Assembly (NCBI GenBank): GCA_016927315.1
Contig: JAFGMV010000029.1
Span: forward strand, 1-51,151
From: Anaerolineales bacterium
GTDB taxonomy: Bacteria > Chloroflexota > Anaerolineae > Anaerolineales > Villigracilaceae
Reading direction: 5' to 3'
DNA length: 51,151 nucleotides
In this document: piece by piece, positions 15,905-23,378 of the stretch
Layout of the letters: each line of letters begins with the position of its first letter
Position numbering within the stretch: position 1 is the first letter of the stretch
Notes under the pieces: model-generated
The model's input: the letters and a program-made list of their open reading frames with translations, nothing else
What the model was told of the DNA's origin: nothing
The model's database searches: none
Translations under genes and position numbers: made by a program

Positions 15905-17440
15905 ATGGACGAAAAACGCATCCCAATTCTAAGCACACTCTCTCTTGTCTACCTGCTGATCCCGATCCTGTTGTATGCGTTTGGCTGGCTGCGGGAACCT
16001 TTTGCCTGGATAACCACTGTTCTGGTGGTTGTTGTCATGACCTTTGCGGGCCGGGATTTATTGGCCGCATGGAAAGACCGCAGAGAACGCTCCGGGAAGG
16101 AATGGTATTCCAGCTTCAAACCGATCCTGCCGGCTGGGGTTGTCGTGCTGGCGTGGGTATTCCTTTCTGGTACCGGTGGTTTTGGCCTGCAGAATGGTGA
16201 TTATCATGCCAGTAATGCACTCTTCAAAGCCCTGATTGATACCCCCTGGCCCTTACAGGCTGTGGTCGATCACCAGATGTATAAGATCGTCTATTACGTC
16301 GCCTACTACCTGCCGGCGGCAGCTGTTGGGAAATTGCTTGGGTGGGGAGCAGCGAATGTATTCATTTTCCTGTGGACGGTTATTGGCATTTTCCTTTCCT
16401 TTTCCTGGTTCTGGAAGGTCAGCGCCGTAAAAAAGGACTGGAAACAACTGCTGGCCCTGGCCGTATTGTTTTGCCTGGCGAGTGGGATGGATTGGTATGG
16501 GTATTACATCCTGCATCACAATCCCTTTGAACTGGGGAAGCACATCGAGCGCTGGACTACCTTCTACCTGCAGTACACTTCACAAACGGCCTTGCTGTTC
16601 TGGGTGCCACAACACACCATCGCCGCCTGGTTGATTACCGGGCTGACCATCGATTCCCTGCACTGCCCGCAGCAGTTCAAATATTTGGGAATGGCGATTG
16701 CCGCCAGTATGTTATGGAGCCCGTTTGGTGTGGTTGGGGTTGCTCTGTATCTCTTGATTGTTGGCATGATTTTGTTGGTTCGGAAAGCCTGGCAGGCCTT
16801 GTTTAACCCACAATCGTTGGTTTTCAACCTGTTTTCTATCTGGTTGGCGTTTGTCAACATGTTGTACCTGTCATCCAATGAATATGAGTTTCCAAACGAT
16901 TGGATGTGGAATGTGATTGATGACAAAGCTGAACTGATCGGGGAGTGGCTGGCCTTCTGGCTGTTGGAATTCGGGCTGCTGGTAATGGTGGTCTTGGTGC
17001 TCATGCTGGTACTGAAGAAAACAGGGAAATTCGTTCAACCGCAGGCAGGCAGCGGTGCTCCGTTGTATCTGTTTTTTGCGGCTATCGTGATCCTCATCGT
17101 ACTCCCAACCTATAAAATGGGGTACAACAATGACTTCGTGATGCGGGTTTCTATCCCTTCGACCTTTATTATGTGGGCAGTTGTCGGGCGCCTGGTCTTG
17201 TCGGTTGAATTCAACGCCTGGCCCAAAGCGGCCCTGGTCCTTTGGGCGGTGATTCTTGTGATCGTGATGAGTGGTTGGGTTACCAGCCTGTCTGAGATCG
17301 GCAGGTCAGTTGCCCGGTATCATTTTGGGCCGCCGGATATCAGCAAGGTGGTTACCATCGAAACTGCAAACAAACCCCACACCGTCCAGCAGCGATTGGG
17401 GACCGAGGACACCTTCTTCTACCAGAATATTGGTAAATAG
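15905..17440 (+). CDS. Polytopic membrane protein of unknown function
   Basis: The 511-residue product has about 11 hydrophobic segments, a loop after the third with GLQNGDYHASNALFKALID, and a conserved-looking FWVPQHTIAAWLITG stretch in the middle. The layout resembles membrane glycosyltransferases of the GT-C type, but no diagnostic motif is certain, so the function is left open. The start is placed at the ATG directly behind a TATAAT box; an in-frame ATG at 15791 would add 38 residues of non-membrane sequence and would contain the promoter. The stop overlaps the GTG start of a PIG-L deacetylase gene, which suggests a joint role in making or trimming a surface glycoconjugate. Confidence 0.75.
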   Translation: MDEKRIPILSTLSLVYLLIPILLYAFGWLREPFAWITTVLVVVVMTFAGRDLLAAWKDRRERSGKEWYSSFKPILPAGVVVLAWVFLSGTGGFGLQNGDYHASNALFKALIDTPWPLQAVVDHQMYKIVYYVAYYLPAAAVGKLLGWGAANVFIFLWTVIGIFLSFSWFWKVSAVKKDWKQLLALAVLFCLASGMDWYGYYILHHNPFELGKHIERWTTFYLQYTSQTALLFWVPQHTIAAWLITGLTIDSLHCPQQFKYLGMAIAASMLWSPFGVVGVALYLLIVGMILLVRKAWQALFNPQSLVFNLFSIWLAFVNMLYLSSNEYEFPNDWMWNVIDDKAELIGEWLAFWLLEFGLLVMVVLVLMLVLKKTGKFVQPQAGSGAPLYLFFAAIVILIVLPTYKMGYNNDFVMRVSIPSTFIMWAVVGRLVLSVEFNAWPKAALVLWAVILVIVMSGWVTSLSEIGRSVARYHFGPPDISKVVTIETANKPHTVQQRLGTEDTFFYQNIGK

Positions 17441-18168
17441 TGCGCTGGATTTATGTTTCACCCCATCTTGACGATGCCGTCCTTTCCTGCGGCGGTCTGA
17501 TCTGCGAGCAGGTCCTGGCCGGCAGCCCGGTTGAGATCTGGACGATCTTAAGCGGGTATCCCCCGCCCGGATTTCGTTCACCACTTGCCCAAAAGGTAGA
17601 AGCGGAATGGGAATTACCGGGCAGCGATGGACTGGCGCTGCGGAGGGAAGAAGACCGCCGGTCCGCTAGGTTACTGGGTGCTGTTTCGGTGCAGCTTGAT
17701 TTCCTGGATGCAATTTACCGCTGCTCGGCGGATGGCCAGCCGTTGTATGCAGACATTTTTGTGCCGCCCAATCCGGCCGAAGCAGACTTACCCGGCCGCA
17801 TCGCCGCCAGTCTTTCAGGGAGAATGGCAGACAGCGACCAGCTTGTTTGCCCACTGGCAATTGGCAGGCACGTTGATCATGTTCAGGTGCGCCGGGCTGT
17901 TGAAAGCCTTGGTCGGAAATTGTTTTATTATGCGGATATCCCTTACTTGCTTTGGCATCCGGAGCAGTTGGAACCCGCGGTTGAGAAGCTCACGCAACAG
18001 GCTTTTTCGGTTTCGGCTGCCAGCCTGGAAGTCTGGCTGGAGGCTATCGCAGCCCATAAGTCTCAGATGGAGGTCCTTTTTGGAGGTGAGGGCGACATGC
18101 GGATTACCATTCGAGAATATTGGCAATATAGGAAGAATGTACTGCTGTGGGTTGGGCAAAAGTCTTGA
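17440..18168 (+). CDS. PIG-L / LmbE family deacetylase
   Basis: This 242-residue protein is a zinc-dependent deacetylase of the PIG-L family, which removes acetyl groups from N-acetylglucosamine-type sugars on lipids, thiols or antibiotics. The zinc motif SPHLDDAVLSCGG (residues 7-19) and the second zinc segment IGRHVDHVQVR are intact. It begins with GTG overlapping the TAG of the preceding membrane-protein gene (TAGTG), so translation is coupled. No signal peptide. Its substrate is probably the product of the membrane protein encoded upstream (inference). Confidence 0.88.
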   Translation: MRWIYVSPHLDDAVLSCGGLICEQVLAGSPVEIWTILSGYPPPGFRSPLAQKVEAEWELPGSDGLALRREEDRRSARLLGAVSVQLDFLDAIYRCSADGQPLYADIFVPPNPAEADLPGRIAASLSGRMADSDQLVCPLAIGRHVDHVQVRRAVESLGRKLFYYADIPYLLWHPEQLEPAVEKLTQQAFSVSAASLEVWLEAIAAHKSQMEVLFGGEGDMRITIREYWQYRKNVLLWVGQKS

Positions 18169-18193
18169 TTTCGCCTAAAATTCATGATATATT
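18165..18193 (+). promoter_or_regulatory. Sigma-70-type promoter of greA
   Basis: TTGATT (18165-18170) and TATATT (18188-18193) are separated by 17 nt. The -35 overlaps the stop codon of the PIG-L gene, so greA has its own promoter with about 80 nt of leader. Confidence 0.65.
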
Positions 18194-18235
18194 GTAGCCG
18201 GCTGTTCAGACAGTTGAATACGTGTTTTATTCATA

Positions 18236-18260
18236 TTGCATCTCTTCGATAGAGATGCAA
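18236..18260 (+). other. Hairpin in greA leader
   Basis: TTGCATCTCT (18236-18245) and AGAGATGCAA (18251-18260) form a perfect 10-bp stem with a 5-nt loop, ending 21 nt before the greA ATG. No T-tract follows, so it is not an intrinsic terminator; it may shield or present the ribosome site. Confidence 0.7.
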
Positions 18261-18281
18261 ATTCTATTAGCAGGGACGATC

Positions 18282-18737
18282 ATGCCTACTACATTCCTGA
18301 CACAGCAAGGTTTCGACCAATTACAAAAAGAACTCGATTTCCTCCGCTCTGAGAAGCGGCAGGAAGTTGCTGACCGTCTCCATGAAGCCATGGAAGGCGG
18401 GGAATTGATTGAAAACGCTGAATATGAAGCCGCCAAGAATGAACAGGCTTTTGTCGAAGGACGCATTCAGGAGCTTGAGATCATGCTGGCTACCGCTCGT
18501 ATTATTGAAGAAAGGAACGGCGGGACCATTCAGGTTGGTTCTCATGTGACCATTGAAGATGGCAGCGAAAAATTGGATTTCATCATTGTGGGCGCAGCCG
18601 AAGCAGACCCTCGTGAAGGAAAAATCTCCAACGAGTCGCCGATCGGGAAAGCTCTTCTGAACCACAGTGCTGGTGATGAAGTCGAAGTCGAAGCCCCCGA
18701 TGGTGCGTATACCGTTACTATTCTTAAAGTTAAGTAA
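18282..18737 (+). CDS. greA: Transcription elongation factor GreA
   Basis: GreA binds the secondary channel of RNA polymerase and stimulates cleavage of backtracked RNA. The 151-residue product has the N-terminal coiled coil with the family signature (FLTQQGFDQLQKELDFLRSE, then GGELIENAEYEAAKNEQAF, whose acidic tip acts at the polymerase active site) and the C-terminal FKBP-like domain ending NHSAGDEVEVEAPDGAYTVTI. The start at 18282 fits the family; an in-frame ATG at 18222 would translate through the leader hairpin. A strong terminator follows, just before lysS; greA beside lysS is a common arrangement in bacteria. Confidence 0.96.
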   Translation: MPTTFLTQQGFDQLQKELDFLRSEKRQEVADRLHEAMEGGELIENAEYEAAKNEQAFVEGRIQELEIMLATARIIEERNGGTIQVGSHVTIEDGSEKLDFIIVGAAEADPREGKISNESPIGKALLNHSAGDEVEVEAPDGAYTVTILKVK

Positions 18738-18754
18738 TTTGGGGTAGCATTGCT

Positions 18755-18794
18755 GCCCCGCGCTCCTGACCAAAGGTGCGCGGGGCTTTTTTTT
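18755..18794 (+). terminator. Intrinsic terminator after greA
   Basis: GCCCCGCGC (18755-18763) pairs with GCGCGGGGC (18778-18786), followed by eight T residues (18787-18794). It ends 14 nt before the lysS start codon, so any read-through would be controlled right at the lysS ribosome site. Confidence 0.92.
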
Positions 18795-18808
18795 GAGAGA
18801 GGTACGAC

Positions 18809-20326
18809 ATGGCTGACTATACATCCCTTGAAGAAATTCGCCTGCAAAAAGTTGAGCAGCTGAGGGCGGCGGGTATCGAACCCTATCCGACCCGTGCACA
18901 GCGGACCCACACCAGCAAAGAGGCGGTTGCTGCTTTTGAGGCTGTTGAAAAGGATGGAAAGGAAATTCAAGCCACGCTGACCGGGCGAATCAGAGCCATG
19001 CGTTCAAAGGGCAAGCTGACCTTTGCACATATTGAAGATGGCGCCGGCAGGATCCAGATCTTTTTGCGGATCAATGAGATCGGCCAGGAGCAGGTGGATT
19101 TCTTCAATAAGAAATTCGACCTGGGAGATTTTATCGAGGTCAGCGGCGTTTTGATGCGCACCCGCACCGGCGAAATCACTTTACTGGTGTATGAGTTCAG
19201 TCTGCTGGCAAAAGCGATTTCCCCGCTTCCCGCTGCCAAGGACGAAGTACTTGAAGATGGGACGGTGATTCGCCATGCCGCCCTGGAGCAGCCTGAATTG
19301 CGGGCTCGCCAGCGTTATGCAGACCTGGCGGTAAACCCTGAAGTACGTGAAACCTTTCGCAAGCGGGCTCTCCTGGTAAAAGCCCTGCGCGATTTCCTGG
19401 ATGAACGGGATTTCCTGGAAGTTGAAACCCCAATCTTGCAGCCATTATACGGGGGGGCGGCTGCCAGGCCCTTTGTGACCCACCATAATGAACTTGACCA
19501 GGATATGTACCTGCGTATTTCCTTTGAGTTGTATCTCAAGCGGTTGTTGGTTGGTAACCTGGAGCGGGTTTATGAGATCGGTCGTGATTTCCGTAATGAA
19601 GGCGTTTCTTATAAGCATAATCCCGAGTTTACCCAACTGGAGTTCTATTGGGCCTATGCCGATTATCTGCAGGTTATGGAGATGACCGAGCAGATGGTAG
19701 CCTATGCCTGTGAGAAAGTAACTGGAACGACCCGGGTGACTTACCAGGGAGAAGAGCTTGATTTCTCCCCGCCCTGGAAGCGTATCCAGATGAGTCAGGG
19801 GATCCTGGATGTCAGCGGGATCGACATTAACGCTTACGAAGATGGTGACGCATTGTTCCGGGCGATCAAGGAAAAATACCCGGAGAAGACCCCCGATCCC
19901 AAGTCAACCCGGGGTAAGTTGATCGATTTCCTGCTCAGTGAGTTCCTTGAACCAACGCTGATCCAACCGACCTTCCTGTATGATTACCCGCGGGATATTT
20001 CTCCGCTGGCCAAGTCCAAACCGGGTGATCCGCTGACAGTTGAACGGTTTGAGGGCTATGCCGCCGGTTTTGAGCTTTGCAATGCATTTACCGAATTGAA
20101 CGATCCGCTTGACCAGGAGCAGCGTTTCATTGAGATGGGCCGCGATTACGACGCCGATGATGAAGAACAGCATCCCATGGATGAAGATTACTTGCGGGCT
20201 ATGCGTTATGGGATGCCTCCCTGCGGAGGTTTCGGGATGGGGGTTGACCGGCTGGCAATGCTGCTGACAGACAAGCATTCTATCCGTGATGTGCTGCTCT
20301 TTCCGGCCCTGCGGAATGAAGAATGA
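18809..20326 (+). CDS. lysS: Lysyl-tRNA synthetase (class II)
   Basis: This 505-residue enzyme charges tRNA-Lys with lysine. It has the N-terminal OB-fold anticodon-binding domain (TLTGRIRAMRSKGKLTFAHI) and the class II core with motif 2 (YEIGRDFRNEGVSYKHNPEF, then TQLEFYWAYAD) and motif 3 (GGFGMGVDRLAMLLTD) near the end. Length is normal. GAGAGAGG precedes the ATG. It follows the greA terminator by 14 nt, and a two-way terminator separates it from the convergent methyltransferase gene. Confidence 0.97.
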   Translation: MADYTSLEEIRLQKVEQLRAAGIEPYPTRAQRTHTSKEAVAAFEAVEKDGKEIQATLTGRIRAMRSKGKLTFAHIEDGAGRIQIFLRINEIGQEQVDFFNKKFDLGDFIEVSGVLMRTRTGEITLLVYEFSLLAKAISPLPAAKDEVLEDGTVIRHAALEQPELRARQRYADLAVNPEVRETFRKRALLVKALRDFLDERDFLEVETPILQPLYGGAAARPFVTHHNELDQDMYLRISFELYLKRLLVGNLERVYEIGRDFRNEGVSYKHNPEFTQLEFYWAYADYLQVMEMTEQMVAYACEKVTGTTRVTYQGEELDFSPPWKRIQMSQGILDVSGIDINAYEDGDALFRAIKEKYPEKTPDPKSTRGKLIDFLLSEFLEPTLIQPTFLYDYPRDISPLAKSKPGDPLTVERFEGYAAGFELCNAFTELNDPLDQEQRFIEMGRDYDADDEEQHPMDEDYLRAMRYGMPPCGGFGMGVDRLAMLLTDKHSIRDVLLFPALRNEE

Positions 20327-20351
20327 TCGGTGGATCTTCCAATACAACTGA

Positions 20352-20389
20352 AAAGAGAAGCGCCCCGGATTTCCGGGGCGCTTCTCTTT
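20352..20389. terminator. Bidirectional terminator between lysS and methyltransferase
   Basis: AAAGAGAAGCGCCCCGG pairs with CCGGGGCGCTTCTCTTT, a stem of about 17 bp whose A/T ends give T-tracts on both strands. It serves both convergent genes. Confidence 0.85.
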
Positions 20390-20411
20390 AGGGAGGATAT
20401 TGAAGCGGGAT

Positions 20412-21296
20412 TTACTTTTGTGAGTAGACGCCGATATGACTGATACGCAGATCCTCTTTGTCTGTATAAAGGACGCTGCGGTCAATTTCGGCAGGCAGGG
20501 GGGGGGTCAGTCTTGAGTAGCGGTAGATGATCCTGTTCCTGATACCCGGAAGTTGTTCGAATGTTTTTTCCCATTGGCTGAGCCGCAGCCGGTTGCCGCG
20601 TTCCGATTGAAGTTCACGGGGATATGCATTTTCCGGTATGGAAAGGAAATCGAAAGGATACTTATCAAAATCCTGGTGGTCTTCAAGATGGATATAATGG
20701 AGCATTTGCCCGCCCGGTGCAAGGGACTCGCTCAGATTGGTCAGCAGTTTTGAAACATCATCCTGGGGAACATGTTCAAGGACGGATAATGAATAAACAA
20801 AGTCTATTGCTGCATCAGGTTTGTTCTTTGCCAGGTCGACCGGGCTGAGGTATTCAATACCCAGGTCATTCAACACCTTGAAAGAGAAGGTCCGGATGTT
20901 TCGCAGGTGTTCAAGGCGTTCCCGGACAGCCTGGTGAGTAGAGAACGGGGCCAGCAGGTCCCGGATCAGGGCTGTGTTGGCGCGTTCGATCGCCAGGGGC
21001 AAAACCCCGGGGATGGCCAGTGGATCGATGTCGGTGGCAATCACTCGTCTGGCGCCCAGCAAGGTACATACCAACGCGTGTGTCAGCACCCACCCGGAAC
21101 CAACCTCCAGGCATACTTTTCCCTCCAGTGACTGAATGCCTGCAAGATGAAACCCGTGCGCAAACTGGGCGGCGCATAGGTCCAATCGCTTCGAGGAAGC
21201 CGCCAGCTTTTGGGCTGAATACCGTATCCAGAATTCTGAACGGGATAGTTTACGTTTGATATCAGGGGGCAGGATGCGGTTCAGCTTTTTTTTCAT
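20412..21296 (-). CDS. Class I SAM-dependent methyltransferase
   Basis: This 294-residue protein has a Rossmann-type methyltransferase core: motif I VCLEVGSGW (about 60-68), an acidic residue at the end of strand 2 (VIATDIDP), and the post-motif segment FVYSLSVLEHVPQDDV followed by NLSESLAPGG. The substrate is not visible; neighbours do not point to one. It begins 9 nt after the stop of ldh and is very likely co-transcribed with it. No signal peptide. Confidence 0.82.
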   Translation of the reverse strand: MKKKLNRILPPDIKRKLSRSEFWIRYSAQKLAASSKRLDLCAAQFAHGFHLAGIQSLEGKVCLEVGSGWVLTHALVCTLLGARRVIATDIDPLAIPGVLPLAIERANTALIRDLLAPFSTHQAVRERLEHLRNIRTFSFKVLNDLGIEYLSPVDLAKNKPDAAIDFVYSLSVLEHVPQDDVSKLLTNLSESLAPGGQMLHYIHLEDHQDFDKYPFDFLSIPENAYPRELQSERGNRLRLSQWEKTFEQLPGIRNRIIYRYSRLTPPLPAEIDRSVLYTDKEDLRISHIGVYSQK

Positions 21297-21305
21297 AGGG
21301 ATTCT

Positions 21306-22277
21306 CTACGTGGATGGCTGCCCATCCTTCAGATCATGCAAGGCGGATTTCAGTGCTGCTGCTGATTTTACCAGTGCTTCTTTTTCTGTGGGGGGCAAGT
21401 TGGCTTCGATGATTTGTTGAACACCACCTTTACCAACCACGCTTGGGATCCCCAGGCAGACATCTTCGATCCCATATTCGCCATCCAGCAGGCTGGAAAC
21501 GGTCAGTACGGTGCGTTTGTCCTGCAAGATCGATCCTACGATGCGGGTCAATGCCATTCCAATTGCGAAATAGGTTGCCCCTTTGTAGTTGATAATGTGA
21601 TAGGCTGACTCACGAACTTCCTTGACAATATCTTCTTTAACCATATCCCAGCCTTCACACCGGTCACAGACCGGACAATAATCATTGATCGGTACCCCGC
21701 CGACATGCGTCATCGACCAGGCGGCGAATTCGGTATCGCCATGTTCTCCCAGGATATAGGCATGTACGTTACTGACGTCAACATGGCAGTGCCGGCTGAG
21801 TAAATAACGGAAACGAGCACTGTCCAGGACTGTTCCTGAGCCGAATACCCGTCCCTTCTCCCAACCTGACCGTTTTATCGCTACATAGGTCAGGATATCG
21901 ACCGGATTGCTGGCGATTACAATAATTGCCTGGGAATTTTGGGCCACAATGTCATCGATAATTCCTTCGATCATCCGGGCGTTCTTATGCAGAAGGTTCA
22001 ACCGGCTTTCACCAGGCGCCTGTTTGGCGCCAGCCGTGATAACGATCACGTGGGCATCGGCATAATCTTTCTTTTCGCCAACGTAGATTTCTATCGACGG
22101 ATAATAGGGGAGTCCATGCGCCAGGTCAAGGACCTGGCCTTCTGCAAAATCACGGTTGATATCTATGATGGCAATCTCATCCGCCAGACCGGTTTGGGCC
22201 AATGCGTAGGCAAAGGTCGATCCGACGGCTCCGGCGCCAAGGATGACGACTTTTCTAGGGTTGTACATGCTTTTCAT
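21306..22277 (-). CDS. ldh: L-lactate dehydrogenase
   Basis: This 323-residue enzyme interconverts pyruvate and L-lactate with NADH. It shows the dinucleotide site VVILGAGAVGST, the substrate loop GAKQAPGESR in which glutamine marks lactate rather than malate specificity, the ASNPVD segment and the catalytic GEHGDTE histidine. The ATG at 22277 has GGAGA upstream. Its position next to a divergently arranged DUF3054 gene and upstream of the fixABCX cluster fits fermentative metabolism. A short palindrome in its promoter region may be an operator. Confidence 0.95.
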   Translation of the reverse strand: MKSMYNPRKVVILGAGAVGSTFAYALAQTGLADEIAIIDINRDFAEGQVLDLAHGLPYYPSIEIYVGEKKDYADAHVIVITAGAKQAPGESRLNLLHKNARMIEGIIDDIVAQNSQAIIVIASNPVDILTYVAIKRSGWEKGRVFGSGTVLDSARFRYLLSRHCHVDVSNVHAYILGEHGDTEFAAWSMTHVGGVPINDYCPVCDRCEGWDMVKEDIVKEVRESAYHIINYKGATYFAIGMALTRIVGSILQDKRTVLTVSSLLDGEYGIEDVCLGIPSVVGKGGVQQIIEANLPPTEKEALVKSAAALKSALHDLKDGQPST

Positions 22278-22313
22278 AAGTATCTCCAGCTAAAGATGTG
22301 AATGTTATATATT

Positions 22314-22335
22314 AGACTTGTTTAGTCTTATTATA
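22314..22335 (-). promoter_or_regulatory. ldh -10 box and palindromic possible operator
   Basis: On the minus strand TATAAT lies at 22330-22335. Just downstream, AGACT (22314-22318) and AGTCT (22324-22328) form an inverted repeat with a 5-nt spacer, a position typical of a repressor site. The regulator is unknown. Confidence 0.4.
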
Positions 22336-22507
22336 ATGCTGACAAGCCCTGGTTGCGCAATATTTCACGAACTCTTATAGGATTCTAATATTACCCCAGA
22401 GCTGTTGTTATGATGTCAACCCTGCTGATGGCCTGATCTGTGATGGTGATAGAAACGGTTTCGCTTTACCCTGGTGCTCAAGTTTCTTATGCAGTACACC
22501 AATAACC

Positions 22508-22536
22508 TTGGATACCTGCTGCCTGACTGGTAGAAT
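22508..22536 (+). promoter_or_regulatory. Promoter of DUF3054 gene, probably leaderless
   Basis: TTGGAT (22508-22513) and TAGAAT (22531-22536) are 17 nt apart. The -10 box ends 6 nt before the ATG, leaving no room for a Shine-Dalgarno sequence. Confidence 0.65.
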
Positions 22537-22542
22537 AAACAT

Positions 22543-22926
22543 ATGAAGGAACGATCACAGCTGGTCTTGGGAGATCTCGTTGCGCTGGTTGTTATTACCT
22601 TAACCGGATTCGCAACTCACGGAGAAATTGATACCGTTTACCTGCCGCGTATGCTGGCAACCTTGACACCGCTGGTGATCAGCTGGTTTCTGGTGGCGCC
22701 CTGGCTGGCTCTCTTCGATCTGGAAGTTGCTTCCAGCCTGAAATCTATCTGGCGGATATCCCTGGCGGCTTTCCTGGCTGCGCCCATGATGGCCGTCCTG
22801 CGGGCGGCTGTACTGGGGACAGCCGCGTTACCACTTTTTGTATTGGTGATGGGTGTTTCAACGGCTTTGGGAATGCTGGCCTGGCGGGGGATCTGGTTGT
22901 TTTATGGGAAGCGGCAGCAGGGATAG
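22543..22926 (+). CDS. DUF3054 family membrane protein
   Basis: This 127-residue protein has four hydrophobic segments (about 7-22, 38-58, 69-86 and 93-116) and the DUF3054 start pattern LVLGDLVALVVITLTGFATHGE. The function of the family is unknown. The start is directly behind a good promoter (-10 box 6 nt upstream), which suggests a leaderless message. A bidirectional terminator separates it from the fixX gene on the other strand. Confidence 0.88.
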   Translation: MKERSQLVLGDLVALVVITLTGFATHGEIDTVYLPRMLATLTPLVISWFLVAPWLALFDLEVASSLKSIWRISLAAFLAAPMMAVLRAAVLGTAALPLFVLVMGVSTALGMLAWRGIWLFYGKRQQG

Positions 22927-22981
22927 GTGATGTGACCCTATGCTCCTGAGATTGGATTGTCCACGGGGCGAAGATACCAAT

Positions 22982-23025
22982 ACAGAAAGCAGCCTGACAG
23001 TAAAAACCGTCAGGCTGCTTTCTGT
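22982..23025. terminator. Bidirectional terminator between DUF3054 and fixX
   Basis: Perfect 17-bp arms (22982-22998 and 23009-23025) flank a 10-nt loop. It lies between the convergent DUF3054 and fixX genes. Confidence 0.82.
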
Positions 23026-23041
23026 ACTCTAAATAAATATC

Positions 23042-23362
23042 TTACCCGAACTTATAGGCAACCCCAAATCCGCCGCGCGGGTATTTCCAGGATACATTAT
23101 TGGGTGGACAAAGGACGCGGCAGGTTCCGCATTCAATGCAGCTCTGAACCGCGATCTGGACTGTGCCGCCTTCCTGCAGACGGTAGGCGCCGACTGGGCA
23201 GAAGTTAATACAGGGCTTATCAACACACCTGACGCAAGTATCGGTATCTTTAATCGCAAGGTGGAATTCCTGTTCGTCAGTGAAATACTTGATCGACATC
23301 AAGATATCATCGATATAGACTTCAGGCAGTTCTTCTTGTGGAATTTTCGTCTGTTTGCTCAT
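23042..23362 (-). CDS. fixX: FixX-type ferredoxin
   Basis: This 106-residue ferredoxin-like protein accepts or passes electrons for the FixABCX complex. It carries two cysteine clusters, C43-C46-C51-C55 and C75-C78-C81-C85, and ends with the FixX pattern SWKYPRGGFGVAYKFG. The start is set at the ATG with AAAGG upstream, 16 nt after the fixC stop; a longer in-frame reading would overlap fixC by about 150 nt and is rejected. It is the last gene of the cluster and is followed by a terminator. Confidence 0.92.
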   Translation of the reverse strand: MSKQTKIPQEELPEVYIDDILMSIKYFTDEQEFHLAIKDTDTCVRCVDKPCINFCPVGAYRLQEGGTVQIAVQSCIECGTCRVLCPPNNVSWKYPRGGFGVAYKFG

Positions 23363-23378
23363 TTTATTCTGCCTTTCA

